Shown: positions 25,500 through 34,079, counted from the first letter of the stretch. The stretch: DNA of 64,000 nucleotides from Paraconexibacter sp963727365 (GCA_963727365.1 CAVSFU010000001.1:186001-250000), one strand, 5' to 3'. Numbers and translations: made by a program. The notes: generated by a model not told the origin, from the letters alone.

Positions 25500-25653
25500 G
25501 GCAGGATCGTGCGACGTGTCTGCAACGTGCGGCACATCTTCTGCATCAACTTCGCGACGTGATGCCGGATCGCCGCGATCACGTCGCAAAGCCGTCGCGA
25601 AGCGGACGCACTTTCGTTGCAGAGTGGTGGTTTCGCTGTCACACGTTGCGCGC

Positions 25654-25659
25654 TTGGCT
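25654..25659 (+). promoter_or_regulatory. Leaderless -10 (TTGGCT) of the split comM
   Basis: TTGGCT lies 7 bases before the GTG at 25667, matching the spacing of other leaderless genes here (one mismatch to TANNNT). Confidence 0.35.
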
Positions 25660-25666
25660 GTGCGAC

Positions 25667-25698
25667 GTGCTCGCTCGCGTCATCACCTTCACCCTCGT
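25667..25698 (+). pseudogene. comM: comM 5' fragment (codons 1-10, cut by the element)
   Basis: GTG CTC GCT CGC GTC ATC ACC TTC ACC CTC encodes MLARVITFTL, the ComM/YifB N-terminus. The host sequence stops at the shared CTCGT (25694-25698); beyond it the same frame reads into the back of the recombinase gene. The rest of comM resumes at 36,934. Confidence 0.85.
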
Positions 25699-27340
25699 GC
25701 ACCTACCAGTTTGGGCGCAAGGCCCTCGGGCGGGCCGTAGGTCGCCGGCTCACACGCGCGTGCGCGGACCACCCGCACGCTCTGCGGGAGGTCGCCGGCG
25801 AGTACCGCGTCGGTCTGGCGCAGGGTGAAGGTAAGTTCGAGCACGCCGCGGGCGTTGACTTCCATCGTCACGCCCTCCAGCAACGCGTGCAGCGCGTCGG
25901 CAATGTCCTGCGCCGCGGCCGCGCTCGACAGGCGACCGAGCACGAACTGCTGTAGCTCGTGGTAGGCGTCGATGACGGAGTCGGTCGGGGCGTCGGCGGT
26001 CCACTCGGCGACGCGCGCCTCGGCCTCGGCGACGCGCTGGCTCTGCTCGGCGATCTGCGTCTCGACGCGCTCGGCCTCTTCCAGCGCCAGGCGCGCGGTC
26101 GACGCCCCCTGGCGGTCAGCGAGCGGTAGTCGTCCATCATCCGCGCGCGCAGCGCTTCCAGCTCGCCGACCCGCGTGCGCTCGGCGGCCACGGCGCGCTC
26201 CAGCGTCTTGACCTCTCCGCGGTGTTCGCCGATGCGCTGCTCGAGCCAGCTCGACAAGATCGCCGACGAAGTGGTGCAGGTGGCCTACCGCCTCCGCCTC
26301 GGCGACGTCGGCGCGGATCGACGGCGCGGCGCACGTGCCCTGGCACTGGCGGACGGCCTTGCAGACGTAGACGCGCCCCGCGCGGTTCTCTCGGCAGTAC
26401 ATCGGCAGCCCGCAACGGCCACAGAACACGAGGCCGCGCAGCAGAAAGAACGTCTTGGGCTTGCGCCCGCCGTTGCGCCGCTGGACGGCGGCGGGATCCA
26501 GCCGCGTCAGGCTGGCTTGGATGCGCTCCCAGCGATCGCGCTCGATGAGCGGCGGGTGGACGCCGTCGCGCAGCTCGCCGTCGTACCCGCGGATCAGGCC
26601 GGCGTAGTAGGGGTCCTGCACGGTGTCGCGGATGCGCTTGAGCGTCCACTGCTTGCCGCGCATGGTGAGCATGCCCTCGCGGTTGAGCGTGCGCGCGACG
26701 TCGCCGCAGCTGGTGCCTGTCTCGACCATCGCGAAGATGCGCTCGAAGATCGGCGCGCGCTCGGGACACAGCTCGCGGTCATAGACGAGCTTCCCCGACC
26801 GCTCCACGATCGCGGCGCCCTTGGCGTCGACTCGCGGCGAGAGCCGGTAGCCGTCGTGAAGCGAGGCGTTCGTGTGCCCGGCCTCGAACCGACGGCGCTT
26901 GCCGCTTCGTGTGGCAGCGGACTTGCGCGCGCTGTCCTCGTGGTTGCGCTCGCCGATCAACACCGCACGCAGCGCGTCCTCGAGGTTCCCGTCGTCCTGC
27001 ACCGAGCGGAGGCGCACGCCTGCGCGGCGCAGCGCGAACCAGATCTCGCCGAGGTGGTCGGCGGTGAGGCCGTCCCCGCGTGCGAGGCGGTCGGAGTGCT
27101 GCACCCACAGCTCTGCGCTGCCTGCGGCGGTCGCCTCTTCGACGGCGCGGCGCTTGGCCTCGGCGAGGCCGTCGCCGCGGTTGCCGTGGAACGCCGAGCG
27201 CGCCTCGTCCTGGTACTCGGCGACGACCACGCGCTCGCCGGTGCGCTCGATGGCCTCACGGCAGTCGGCGAGCTGCGTCGGGATGGAGCCGTGTCGTCCT
27301 CTGTGCTCTTGGCGGCGAAGACGATGCAGGGGGTCGGCAT
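25689..27340 (-). CDS. Large serine recombinase (integrase), frameshifted
   Basis: Starts MPTPCIVFAAKSTED, the resolvase domain with the nucleophile Ser at about residue 12, then after an indel near 27,290 IPTQLADCREAIERTGERVV ... QHSDRLARGD. The recombinase domain follows (ERIFAMVETGTSCGDVARTL, YYAGLIRGYDGEL), then a zinc ribbon CGRCGLPMYC ... C, a coiled coil, and a C-terminal domain ELTFTLRQTDAVL. Two further indels near 26,255 and 26,110 move the coiled-coil part (SSWLEQRIGEHRGEVKTLER) into another frame and back. The protein should be ~550 residues. The last codons and TGA lie in host sequence left of the att core. Confidence 0.85.
25694..25722. other. attL (B-P' junction)
   Basis: The host half-site lies left of 25694. 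The element half P', read on the minus strand, contains GCGCCCAAACTGGTAGGTGCACG, partly palindromic with the P arm at the other end. Predicted central dinucleotide CT at 25694-25695. This site overlaps the last codons of the recombinase gene. Confidence 0.65.
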
Positions 27341-27342
27341 GA

Positions 27343-27714
27343 CTACTTGCCCGTCGTCAGCCAGTCGAGGAACTTCTCGTACGGCGTGTCGATCGGCCCG
27401 ATCGCGTTGCGGGGGTACTCGACGCCGACTGCGTCCTCGAACACGTCAACGGCGGCGGTGAGGTCGTCGCTGCCTTCCAGCGCGCCGAGCATCACGCGCC
27501 CGATCTCGTCCTTGATCCGCTCTTCGATCTGTGCGGCTTCGGCCGGCGTGATCGCGTGCTTGACGGCGGCGTGCACGCGCGCGAGGTCGATCAGGTCGGC
27601 CCAGACGATCGCCGCCGCGCCGAGGTCGGCGTTCATGCTGCGGCCCGTCAGCTCGACCGCGCGGGCGAAGCGGTCGTAGTCGTCGTCCGCGATGCGCAGT
27701 GTGATGGTCTTCAT
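27343..27714 (-). CDS. Ribbon-helix-helix-like regulator
   Basis: 123 residues. The N-terminus MKTITLRIADDDYDRFARAV followed by a helix pair fits a MetJ/Arc-type ribbon-helix-helix DNA-binding unit; the acidic remainder (ALEGSDDLTAAVDVFEDAVG) is of unknown role. Its stop is 2 bases before the recombinase ATG, so the two are one transcript. It may control integration, act as a directionality factor, or be an antitoxin-like protein. Its promoter carries an inverted repeat. Confidence 0.6.
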   Translation of the reverse strand: MKTITLRIADDDYDRFARAVELTGRSMNADLGAAAIVWADLIDLARVHAAVKHAITPAEAAQIEERIKDEIGRVMLGALEGSDDLTAAVDVFEDAVGVEYPRNAIGPIDTPYEKFLDWLTTGK

Positions 27715-27731
27715 GCAGTCAGAATAGCATG
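27712..27731 (-). promoter_or_regulatory. Promoter with CATGC/GCATG dyad for the regulator-recombinase unit
   Basis: Minus-strand TATTCT (27721-27726) ends 6 bases before the ATG at 27714. It is flanked by CATGC (27712-27716) and GCATG (27727-27731), an inverted repeat centred on the -10, which suggests autoregulation by the RHH-like protein. Confidence 0.45.
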
Positions 27732-27767
27732 CACAGATGCGGCTACCGTTGAATGCGCGCCGCTGGC

Positions 27768-29195
27768 CTACACCAGGCCGTAGAACTTGATCTCGTGGCG
27801 GGGCTCCGCTGCGCCGGCGCGGTCGACGGCCATCGCCAGCGCGATCGCGGCGTCGACCGGCAGGTCGCCCTCGTCTGAGGCGGTGTCGAGCCGCCAGCCG
27901 CGTCCGGTCGGTCGCGCGATCGCGTTGGCTACGTGCCGGTCGAGCGTCGGGTGTCCGGGGTGTTGCAGGCGCTGCTCGACGATGGCTGCATGCAGGCCCT
28001 CGCTCGCGGCGGTCATGCGCGACGTCGACTGCGGGAACTCGACCAGCTGGCGGAATCCGTCGCGCTCGAGGCGCTGTGCTTCCGAGGTCCAGCGCCAGGG
28101 GTCGAACGCGATCTCGCGCACCGTGAAGCGGTCACACAGCGCGCGGACTGCGTCGGTGACGGCGAGCACCGCGTCGGTGCCGGTGAAGACCTCGACGGCC
28201 GCGACGCGCAGCTCTGCGTCCACGGCGACGACGGCGCTCGCTGATCGTGCTCCGCCGATGTCGACGCCGAGCCAGACCTCGGCGCCATCCGCCACTCTGA
28301 GGCCGGGGACCGCGCAGGCCGACCATGCGCCCGGGGGCAGCCAGACGCCTTCGCCAACGCCCCAGCGGTTGGCGTGGTGCTGGGCGAAGTCGAGCGGGGC
28401 GCAGCGCGCCTTGGCCTCGGCAATCACATCGAGCGTCACCCACGGCGCAGGGTTCGCGAGCTTCACGGCGCGCAGGTCGTCTAGCGAGCGGTCCTCGGGC
28501 ACCGACCATTCGAGCCAGCGCAGGACGCCGGGAACGCAGGCGTCGATGCGGCCGGCGCGGCGCGTGACCTGCCCGGCGAGCGCTCGCGCACGCATCTGTC
28601 CGAGCGGGCCGTCTAGGCGCGGAGCCGCGGTCGAGATGACGAGCAGGCGCCCGCGCGGCGCAGTGCCGTCGCGGCTCTTCGCCATCGAGGTCTGCAACGC
28701 GCCGAGCAGGTCGTCGCCCTGGCGCTTGGCGGGCTGCAACGCCCACGCCTCGTCCACGAGCATGAGCCGGTCCGTGCGTCCGACCGCGCGCGAGCCGCGA
28801 CCGGAGATGACGCTGAGCACGCCGCCGCCGTCGAAGCGTGCTGCGGGGCGGTCGCCCTGCACCGCGAGGATGGTCAGACGCCCGTTGAGCGCGGGGTGCG
28901 CCGCGAACTCCTCGAGCATCGCGTGCAGCAGCGCGGCTTGCCCGCGCGAGGTCGAGCCGACCGCGACGGTCTCGCCCGGCGCCGTGGCGAGCGTATGCAG
29001 TGCGAGGAGCGCGGAGACCGTCGTCTTGCCGTGGCCGCGCGGCACGATCGCGGCGGCCTCGCGTTCTGGACCGAACGCCAGGCGCGCGATGTCGCGCTGA
29101 AACGGCGCAAGCTCGATCCCGAGAGCGCGCGCGAGCGCCAACAGCCCGCGGTAGCCGGGACGGATCCGCAGCGTTGGCGCGACGGCGACAGCCAC
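27768..29195 (-). CDS. Terminase large subunit
   Basis: 475 residues, intact. ATPase domain: Walker A AAIVPRGHGKTTVSALLAL, Walker B DRLMLVDEAWAL, coupling ISTAAPRLDG. Nuclease domain: first acidic residue in WLGVDIGGARSASAVVAVD and last in LPVDAAIALAMAVDRAG. It cuts concatemers and drives DNA into the prohead. Phage large terminases normally lie before the portal; here it is the last structural gene. TerS ends 4 bases upstream. Confidence 0.9.
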   Translation of the reverse strand: MAVAVAPTLRIRPGYRGLLALARALGIELAPFQRDIARLAFGPEREAAAIVPRGHGKTTVSALLALHTLATAPGETVAVGSTSRGQAALLHAMLEEFAAHPALNGRLTILAVQGDRPAARFDGGGVLSVISGRGSRAVGRTDRLMLVDEAWALQPAKRQGDDLLGALQTSMAKSRDGTAPRGRLLVISTAAPRLDGPLGQMRARALAGQVTRRAGRIDACVPGVLRWLEWSVPEDRSLDDLRAVKLANPAPWVTLDVIAEAKARCAPLDFAQHHANRWGVGEGVWLPPGAWSACAVPGLRVADGAEVWLGVDIGGARSASAVVAVDAELRVAAVEVFTGTDAVLAVTDAVRALCDRFTVREIAFDPWRWTSEAQRLERDGFRQLVEFPQSTSRMTAASEGLHAAIVEQRLQHPGHPTLDRHVANAIARPTGRGWRLDTASDEGDLPVDAAIALAMAVDRAGAAEPRHEIKFYGLV

Positions 29196-29198
29196 GCG

Positions 29199-29471
29199 TC
29201 ACGCTCCGACCGCCAGGCGTGCGACTGCGGCGACGCTGCGCGGTGCCGGCCGGTCGAGGAAGGCGTCGCGCCACGCCTCGGCGGTGACCCGAAGCACGTA
29301 GCGCTCGTCCTCGTCCACGGTGGCGAGCGCCTGCCGCCACGCCGTCTCGAACGACAGGCCGGCGCGCTTGGCTGCCGCCAGCTCGCGGCCGATGCGCTGT
29401 AGCTCGTCGCGCGAGCGCGTGGTTTCGATCTCTCGCGATCCCGTGGGGACGCCCTTGGGCGGCCCGGGCAT
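29199..29471 (-). CDS. Probable terminase small subunit
   Basis: 90 residues: MPGPPKGVPTGSREIETTRS, then helices ELQRIGRELAAAKRAGLSFE and DEDERYVLRVTAEAWRDAFL. It lacks a clear helix-turn-helix match, but length, composition and position directly before TerL fit a TerS, which recognises packaging sites. ATG overlaps the connector stop by one base (TGATG). Confidence 0.55.
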   Translation of the reverse strand: MPGPPKGVPTGSREIETTRSRDELQRIGRELAAAKRAGLSFETAWRQALATVDEDERYVLRVTAEAWRDAFLDRPAPRSVAAVARLAVGA

Positions 29472-29878
29472 CAGACAGCTGGCGGCGGCGTCGGGGCGGC
29501 GCAGCCGGTGTTTCGCAGCAGTCCGTGGCCAGCCAGGATCTCGAACACCGCCGGTCCGGGCGGACGCGGCCCGCGCCACGCGACCGTCAGGCGCGGCGAT
29601 AGGTACTCGGTGGCGCCGCGGATGTTGTCGCCGTCCTCGAGGCGTAGGGCGGCGGCCTCGACGGTCGCGCGCTTGAGCGCTGCGACCTGCGGGTCGGCCA
29701 GCAGCTCCGGGTCGAGTGCTCGACCGGATGGCAGGCGAACGCCGCCGATCGCGCGGTCGACGTCGTCGTGCGCGAGCGCGAGCAGATCGTCGGCACGCGC
29801 GGCCCCGAGCGAGGACAGCTCGGCGGCCAGCTCGGACGGCAGACGCTCTGCCAGCTCGTCGCGCGTCACGTAGGTCAT
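29471..29878 (-). CDS. Phage head-tail connector protein (Gp6-like)
   Basis: 135 residues: helical N-terminus MTYVTRDELAERLPSELAAE, then DDLLALAHDDVDRAIGGVRL, DPQVAALKRATVEAAALRLE, and EYLSPRLTVAWRGPRP. The succession of short helices with a conserved 'A..AV..AALRLE' stretch fits the HK97 gp6/SPP1 gp15 adaptor family, which docks on the portal. Its presence without any tail gene implies that tails come from elsewhere or that the module is degenerate. Confidence 0.65.
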   Translation of the reverse strand: MTYVTRDELAERLPSELAAELSSLGAARADDLLALAHDDVDRAIGGVRLPSGRALDPELLADPQVAALKRATVEAAALRLEDGDNIRGATEYLSPRLTVAWRGPRPPGPAVFEILAGHGLLRNTGCAAPTPPPAV

Positions 29879-30099
29879 GACCGTGCGTCCTCGCGCTCGA
29901 GCAGGCGCCGCGCACCGTCCTTGAACGTGACGGCCAGGCGGTCGCCGGTCAGCAGCTCGACGTCCGCGAAGCGACCGGGCCAGTGCGGCAACGCCCACGC
30001 CAGCGGCCCCCACTGAACGAGGCTGCCCTCGCCGTGGACCTCGACAACGACCTCGCCATCGCAGAATCGGCGGACTCGCCGGCGCCGCCGCGTACTCAT
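29875..30099 (-). CDS. Small element protein, unknown
   Basis: 74 residues with a basic start (STRRRRRVRRFCDGEVVVEV) and a beta-rich body (GRFADVELLTGDRLAVTFKD). Coupled to the connector gene by ATGA. It could be a head-closure or stabilising protein from position alone; no motif supports that. Confidence 0.45.
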   Translation of the reverse strand: MSTRRRRRVRRFCDGEVVVEVHGEGSLVQWGPLAWALPHWPGRFADVELLTGDRLAVTFKDGARRLLEREDARS

Positions 30100-30554
30100 C
30101 GAGGCGTGCGAGGAGTCGGCCGTCCCTTGCGCTCGGGCAGCACCCTGAACGCTGCGCCACGCTTCGCCGCGCTGTGTGCGAAGGGCTTGCGCGACGCGAA
30201 GAGGTATCGCTGCTGGCGCTTGGAGACGACCTTGCCGGTCGGGCTGAGGCCGTCGTGACGGCGTGACGGCTTGCCCACTTCCCCGACCGCAGCCGGGCTC
30301 GGGAAAGCCCCTCGGCGCGGTCGGGGATGGGCGGACTTCGGCGTCCTGCTGTCCGACGAGACAGGGGCCGAAGGTGACGCCGGCCTAGGCCGACGGGAAG
30401 GGATGGCGAGCGGCACACCGGGCACGCCGGGTGCCTGCGGCGCCGACGAGCCGGCGAGGGTGGCGGCCGCGGCGCCGGCGACGACAGGGGCAGCCGACTG
30501 CGCTTGCTGGCGCGGCGTGACCTGCTGGGGTCCCGCTGTCGACGGCACCGCCAT
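30096..30554 (-). CDS. Ala/Pro-rich and basic protein, boundaries uncertain
   Basis: An open frame beginning MAVPSTAGPQQVTPRQQ, with an Ala/Pro/Ser-rich middle and a basic C-terminus GKVVSKRQQRYLFASRKPFA typical of small phage proteins of unknown role. Because of indels it is unclear whether the first part belongs to the capsid C-terminus and only the basic ~60 residues are a separate gene. Confidence 0.4.
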   Translation of the reverse strand: MAVPSTAGPQQVTPRQQAQSAAPVVAGAAAATLAGSSAPQAPGVPGVPLAIPSRRPRPASPSAPVSSDSRTPKSAHPRPRRGAFPSPAAVGEVGKPSRRHDGLSPTGKVVSKRQQRYLFASRKPFAHSAAKRGAAFRVLPERKGRPTPRTPR

Positions 30555-31549
30555 CGCTACGCGATCGCCGGGGCGTCGATGTTCGGTCAGCTTCACGATC
30601 GCGGACGGGTGGGGCGACGTCCATCCCCAGCCGGTACTTGCCGCGCACCAGCACGGCGTCGGCGGAGAACTGCTGCGACCGGTCGACCTCGACCGTCACG
30701 TCGCGACGCACTACGACCGTCACCTGCTTCGGAGCGAACACGACAGCCGTCGTCGTGGGGTCCGGGCCGCCGCTGACGCGGCAGCCAGTGCGGACGGGTA
30801 GACGGGCGGGACTCCGGCAGGCGTGGGAGAGGTAGGCGTTGCTGCCCGTCTCCTCCTTGACGAGGGCCGAGCGCGGTCGCGGGACGTGGCCCGAGCAGCA
30901 TCGCGTAGGGGCCCGGCACCTTGCGCCTCGCCGAGCAGGCCGACCGCCTTGATGACGTGGTCCCAGCTCAGCGCGCCGGCGACGTCGATCGACTGCGTGC
31001 CGAGCGAGCTGCGTCAGGCCCTTGAAGCCCTTGGCGTCGTTGCCGATCGTCAGCTCGCGGTCGCCCTTCAGCGCGAGCGTCACGTTGAGGTTGTCGGCGA
31101 CGAGCTGGAGTAGGTCGGGGTCGCGAATCCTCGAACGCCTCGCTCGAGCCGCGGACCAGCGCCTTGATCGCCTTCACGGGGATCTCGAACTCATCGAGGT
31201 CGACGTCGCTGGGCGTGATCTCCTCGAGCTCGTCGTAGAACGCCGCGGTGACGTCGCCGGTGAGGACGGGCCACTTCACTGCCTTGCGGTCTGTCGGCAC
31301 GACGATGGCGCCCGCGGCGACCACGGCGGCGTTCTCGCGCAGCCGGTCGATCAGGACGGTCCGCAGGTCGTCGGGCTCGACGGGCTCGGCAGTCGCGTGT
31401 GTGAGATCGCGCGCTTCCCCCTTTGGCACGCTGGCCATTGCGCTGAGCACGCGGGCCTCGGCGGTCGCGCCGCCAGCGGTCTGCTCGCCGCGGTCCTCGA
31501 CGGTGAGCGTGCCGGTGGTCGGGGTGGTCTCGGTCTGTTCATCGGCCAT
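30555..31549 (-). CDS. HK97-type major capsid protein (frameshifted)
   Basis: Starts at ATG 31549 (MADEQTETTPTTGTLTVED) after GGAGG. The first ~150 residues are in one frame: AVVAAGAIVVPTDRKAVKWP, FEIPVKAIKALVRGSSEAFE, the E-loop/N-arm pattern. Further parts sit in other frames: LALKGDRELTIGNDAKGFKG, AGPYAMLLGPRP, LVKEETGSNAYLS, and VVFAPKQVTVVVRRDVTVEV ... LVRGKYRLGMDVA, which is the P-domain end. At least four indels are needed. The fold assignment comes from these pieces and from the neighbouring protease and portal. Confidence 0.75.
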
Positions 31550-32084
31550 GCGGCCGTCCTCCGTGGTTTCGGACGCCGGGGCCGCCGGCTCGGGGTCAGG
31601 AATAGGTGCCGAGCGGAACTCGGCGGTCGCTGCGGTCGCGGGGTAGGCGCCGGTCGTGACGACGGACACGTCGCGCAGCTCGGCGATCTCGTGGACGTGG
31701 CGCACGGCGCCTCGCCACTCGTCGCGCTTGACGACCATGCGCCACGAGCTCGGCGCGCAGGTCGCCGCGCTCGACCGCCTCGCGGACGTCGCTGCGGCTC
31801 TCCGGCAGCTCGACCGACCAGTGCAGGCCGTCGCCGCGATCCTCGAGCGAGAGCGTGCCGGGATGGCGACCGATCGGGACGCCGGCGTGGTCGACGGTCG
31901 CCACGAGGTCGTCCAGACGCGCGTTGCGTAGCGCACCGGGCTCGATGACCTCGCGCCAGCCGCCGAGGTCGCGCGACTCGACGCCGTAGGGCACGACGCC
32001 GCGCAGGCGGGGGCCGTCGATCGTCGGCGCGGCCGCGTCGGGCGCAGCGCGCGTCTCAAGCTGCGCCAGGGGTGGGGCGGTCAG
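31550..32084 (-). CDS. HK97-type prohead protease (frameshifted), in frame with capsid
   Basis: PYGVESRDLGGWREVIEPGA and VDHAGVPIGRHPGTLSLEDR match the U35 protease pattern (the His after VDH-like and the later catalytic Ser region). After one indel near 31,745 the sequence continues VKRDEWRGAVRHVHEIAELR and DVSVVTTGAYPATAATAEF. It then runs without a stop into the capsid frame. The start is uncertain: CTG 32084 overlaps the portal TGA; GTG 31994 is the next choice but would cut the domain. Confidence 0.7.
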
Positions 32085-33283
32085 GCAACTGCGGCCTCCT
32101 GTTCGGCCTCGGCGGGTAGGTCTTCCAGCTCGCGGACCTCGTCACGACGCAGCCAGCCAGTGGAAGGGTCAAGCGCGGCGCTGTAGACCTCGGCACGCGC
32201 CTTCGCGTCGCCGCGCAGCAGGCCGTCGAGCGAGAACTGCGGGTACAGGCCGCTGCCCTCGGGGAACAGTCGCTCGCAGCCGGCGAGGGCGTCCTCGATG
32301 GCGACAAGCCAGGGCCGCAGCGAGAAGTCCACGAACGCACGCGCCTGCTCGGCGACGGTGCTGTAGGTCAGCGAGTCGCCGGTCTTCGCGCCGATGACCC
32401 ACGGCGGCACGCGGAAGATGCGCGCGACCTCGACGTCGGAGAGCTGGCGCTGCTGGATGAACTCCGCGTCGGCGAGGCTCATCGAGATCGGCGTGAAGCT
32501 CACGTCCGCGCTGAGCACTGCGACCTTGCCCGCGGCGGTCGGCCCGCCATGACGCGCTTCCCACGCCGTGGCCAGGCGTGTGGCGGCCTCGTCGCCCTCA
32601 GGGCCGGGCGGGATCTGCAAGACGCCGCGGGGGGCGCCGCCGTGGCGCATCGTGGCGGAGCCGTGTTCGGCGAGCGCCTGGGCATAGCCAAGCGCCTCGC
32701 GTGCGGCCCGCACCGGCGAGACTCCGCGCACGCCGTCGAGCGTCGCGGCGCGGACGTGGACGACGTCGTGCGTCGAGACGGTCGTCGTGCGCCCGTCCTC
32801 GGCGGTCACGGTGTAGAACGGGACGCCCCCGGTGAGCTTGACCTGCACGCGGTCGGGCGGCAGGAGCGCGAGCTGCTCGACCGACTCGCGGCCGTACAGG
32901 GCGAGGAAGCACTCGCCCCACAGGTTCATCGTCGCGACCATCTGCCAGACGAGCAGCGACGTCGGGACGGCCGGCGCCGGGCGTCGCAGGCGGCGCGCGG
33001 TCGGGTGCTCGTCTACGCGCTCGCGCCCGCCCTCGGCGCCGCGGCGGTAGGTGTGCAACGGCAGCGACGCAGCGGCGTCGGCGAGCGCGCGAACGCAGGC
33101 GTAGGCCGCGCTGACCCCGAAGGCGTTGCGCGGGGAGATCGCCGGGCCCGCGTCGGTGTCGCCGAAGAAGATGGCCGGGACGGTCGCCCGCGTCATCGAG
33201 CGCTGCTCGTCGCCGACGCGCCGTAGGGCCCGCGCTTCGGCTAGCTCCGCAATCCTCGTCTCGCGCTCGGCGACAGACTCCAC
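32081..33283 (-). CDS. HK97-family portal protein
   Basis: 400 residues, intact. SAAYACVRALADAAASLPLH, MNLWGECFLALYGRE, LALLPPDRVQVKL, then HVRAATLDGVRGVSPVRAA and the typical DVEVARIFRVPPWVIG ... ARAFVDFSLRPWLVAIEDAL. The portal is the dodecameric DNA gate of the prohead. The first structural gene of the minus-strand cluster; it overlaps the protease gene. Confidence 0.92.
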   Translation of the reverse strand: MESVAERETRIAELAEARALRRVGDEQRSMTRATVPAIFFGDTDAGPAISPRNAFGVSAAYACVRALADAAASLPLHTYRRGAEGGRERVDEHPTARRLRRPAPAVPTSLLVWQMVATMNLWGECFLALYGRESVEQLALLPPDRVQVKLTGGVPFYTVTAEDGRTTTVSTHDVVHVRAATLDGVRGVSPVRAAREALGYAQALAEHGSATMRHGGAPRGVLQIPPGPEGDEAATRLATAWEARHGGPTAAGKVAVLSADVSFTPISMSLADAEFIQQRQLSDVEVARIFRVPPWVIGAKTGDSLTYSTVAEQARAFVDFSLRPWLVAIEDALAGCERLFPEGSGLYPQFSLDGLLRGDAKARAEVYSAALDPSTGWLRRDEVRELEDLPAEAEQEAAVA

Positions 33284-33392
33284 CCATCACACGATGGGGG
33301 GCGCCCTTCGATTTGCGCAACTTGCGGATTGCGCATCCGGCGTGCTATGGCGGCGTGTGGTCCGTCACCCCACCGTGTGCTCGGTCACGGGT

Positions 33393-33749
33393 TCACCGGC
33401 AGGCGATACCTCGGACGACGCCCACGCGATAGCCGCGCGACGCGCCGGTGATGCGCAGCACGCCCCCCGAGGAACGACCGCCGGCGCACGGCTGCTCGCC
33501 CTCGGGGTAGAACGACACGTCCTCCCAGCGACACGTCCACCGGTGGTAGCGGCGGCGCTGCACGTAGCGCTCGCCAGCCGGACGACATGTCGCCGCGACG
33601 TCGCGGGTGCTGAAGCCGTAGCGGCTCTGCACCGCCTGGCGCGTCGCGTCCTGCGCGCTCGCCTTCGACATGTACCAGGCAGCGTGTGCCGACGGAGCCA
33701 TCGCCCAGAGCGCGACACCTGCGGTCAGCGTGGCTATCGCCCTCTTCAT
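33393..33749 (-). CDS. Secreted cysteine-containing cargo protein
   Basis: 118 residues with a Sec signal (RAIATLTAGVALWAMAPSAHA). The mature part is Arg/Tyr-rich with four Cys (ATCRPAG, WTCRWED, EQPCAGG, GIACR). Arrangement AWYMSKASAQDATRQAV followed by a WTCRWED core suggests a small disulfide-linked domain. A TAGCCT hexamer lies 8 bases before the ATG, so it has its own promoter. Unrelated to virion assembly; probably a lysogenic-conversion gene. The 109 bases between it and the portal gene hold nothing I recognise. Confidence 0.6.
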   Translation of the reverse strand: MKRAIATLTAGVALWAMAPSAHAAWYMSKASAQDATRQAVQSRYGFSTRDVAATCRPAGERYVQRRRYHRWTCRWEDVSFYPEGEQPCAGGRSSGGVLRITGASRGYRVGVVRGIACR

Positions 33750-33757
33750 GGGAGCGA

Positions 33758-33763
33758 AGGCTA
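33758..33763 (-). promoter_or_regulatory. Leaderless -10 (TAGCCT) for the secreted cargo gene
   Basis: Minus-strand TAGCCT ending 8 bases before the ATG at 33749. Confidence 0.45.
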
Positions 33764-33835
33764 CGCCCTCCGGGCGTGCGTGAAAGATCGACGAGGAGCG
33801 CGTGCCCTCTGTTCCCGATCTCAAGAACGGAGCCC

Positions 33836-33841
33836 TATCGT
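33836..33841 (+). promoter_or_regulatory. Leaderless -10 (TATCGT)
   Basis: TATCGT ends 7 bases before the ATG at 33849, favouring that ATG over GTG 33840. Confidence 0.45.
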
Positions 33842-33848
33842 GGCTCGC

Positions 33849-34046
33849 ATGGACAAGTCCACGATCATCTTCAGCGGCGGCTACACCGTCGACGTGCAGG
33901 GCGTCGCGAGCGAGGTCGCGTCGCGGATCCTCGAGCTGAGCGAGGGCGATAGCTACGGGTACGCCGGGTTCTCGAACGCGACGGACGGACGGGACGTCTA
34001 CGTGTTCACTGGCGGGGTCGCCGGTGTTCTCGGGCACGCCTCGTAA
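33849..34046 (+). CDS. Small plus-strand cargo protein A
   Basis: 65 residues: MDKSTIIFSGGYTVDVQGVA, ILELSEGDSYGYAGFSN, RDVYVFTGGVAGV. It shares with the next gene the order (I/V)(I/V)F-x-GG-x-T-hydrophobic-V ... G(Y/F)A ... VYV ... VA-x-V, so the two are probably diverged duplicates of a small beta-rich domain. It is transcribed opposite to the structural genes, from its own promoter. Confidence 0.55.
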   Translation: MDKSTIIFSGGYTVDVQGVASEVASRILELSEGDSYGYAGFSNATDGRDVYVFTGGVAGVLGHAS

Positions 34047-34067
34047 GCGAACCGCGCGGGGGGCCGC

Positions 34068-34073
34068 TACGGT
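34068..34073 (+). promoter_or_regulatory. Leaderless -10 (TACGGT)
   Basis: TACGGT, 6 bases before the ATG at 34080. Confidence 0.45.
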
Positions 34074-34079
34074 TCCCGC

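Noticed and set aside
25500..25653. Small RNA or gene in the yraN-comM spacer
   Set aside because: Contains short repeats of GCGACGTG-like words only; no start, stem-loop with U-tract or ORF supports a gene.
25689..27340. Programmed frameshifting in the recombinase
   Set aside because: Three separate indels without slippery sequences; neighbouring capsid and protease genes have the same problem, so sequence error or decay is more likely.
26175..27461. 428-codon plus-strand frame antisense to the recombinase
   Set aside because: No motif; the recombinase zinc ribbon and recombinase domain are clear on the minus strand.
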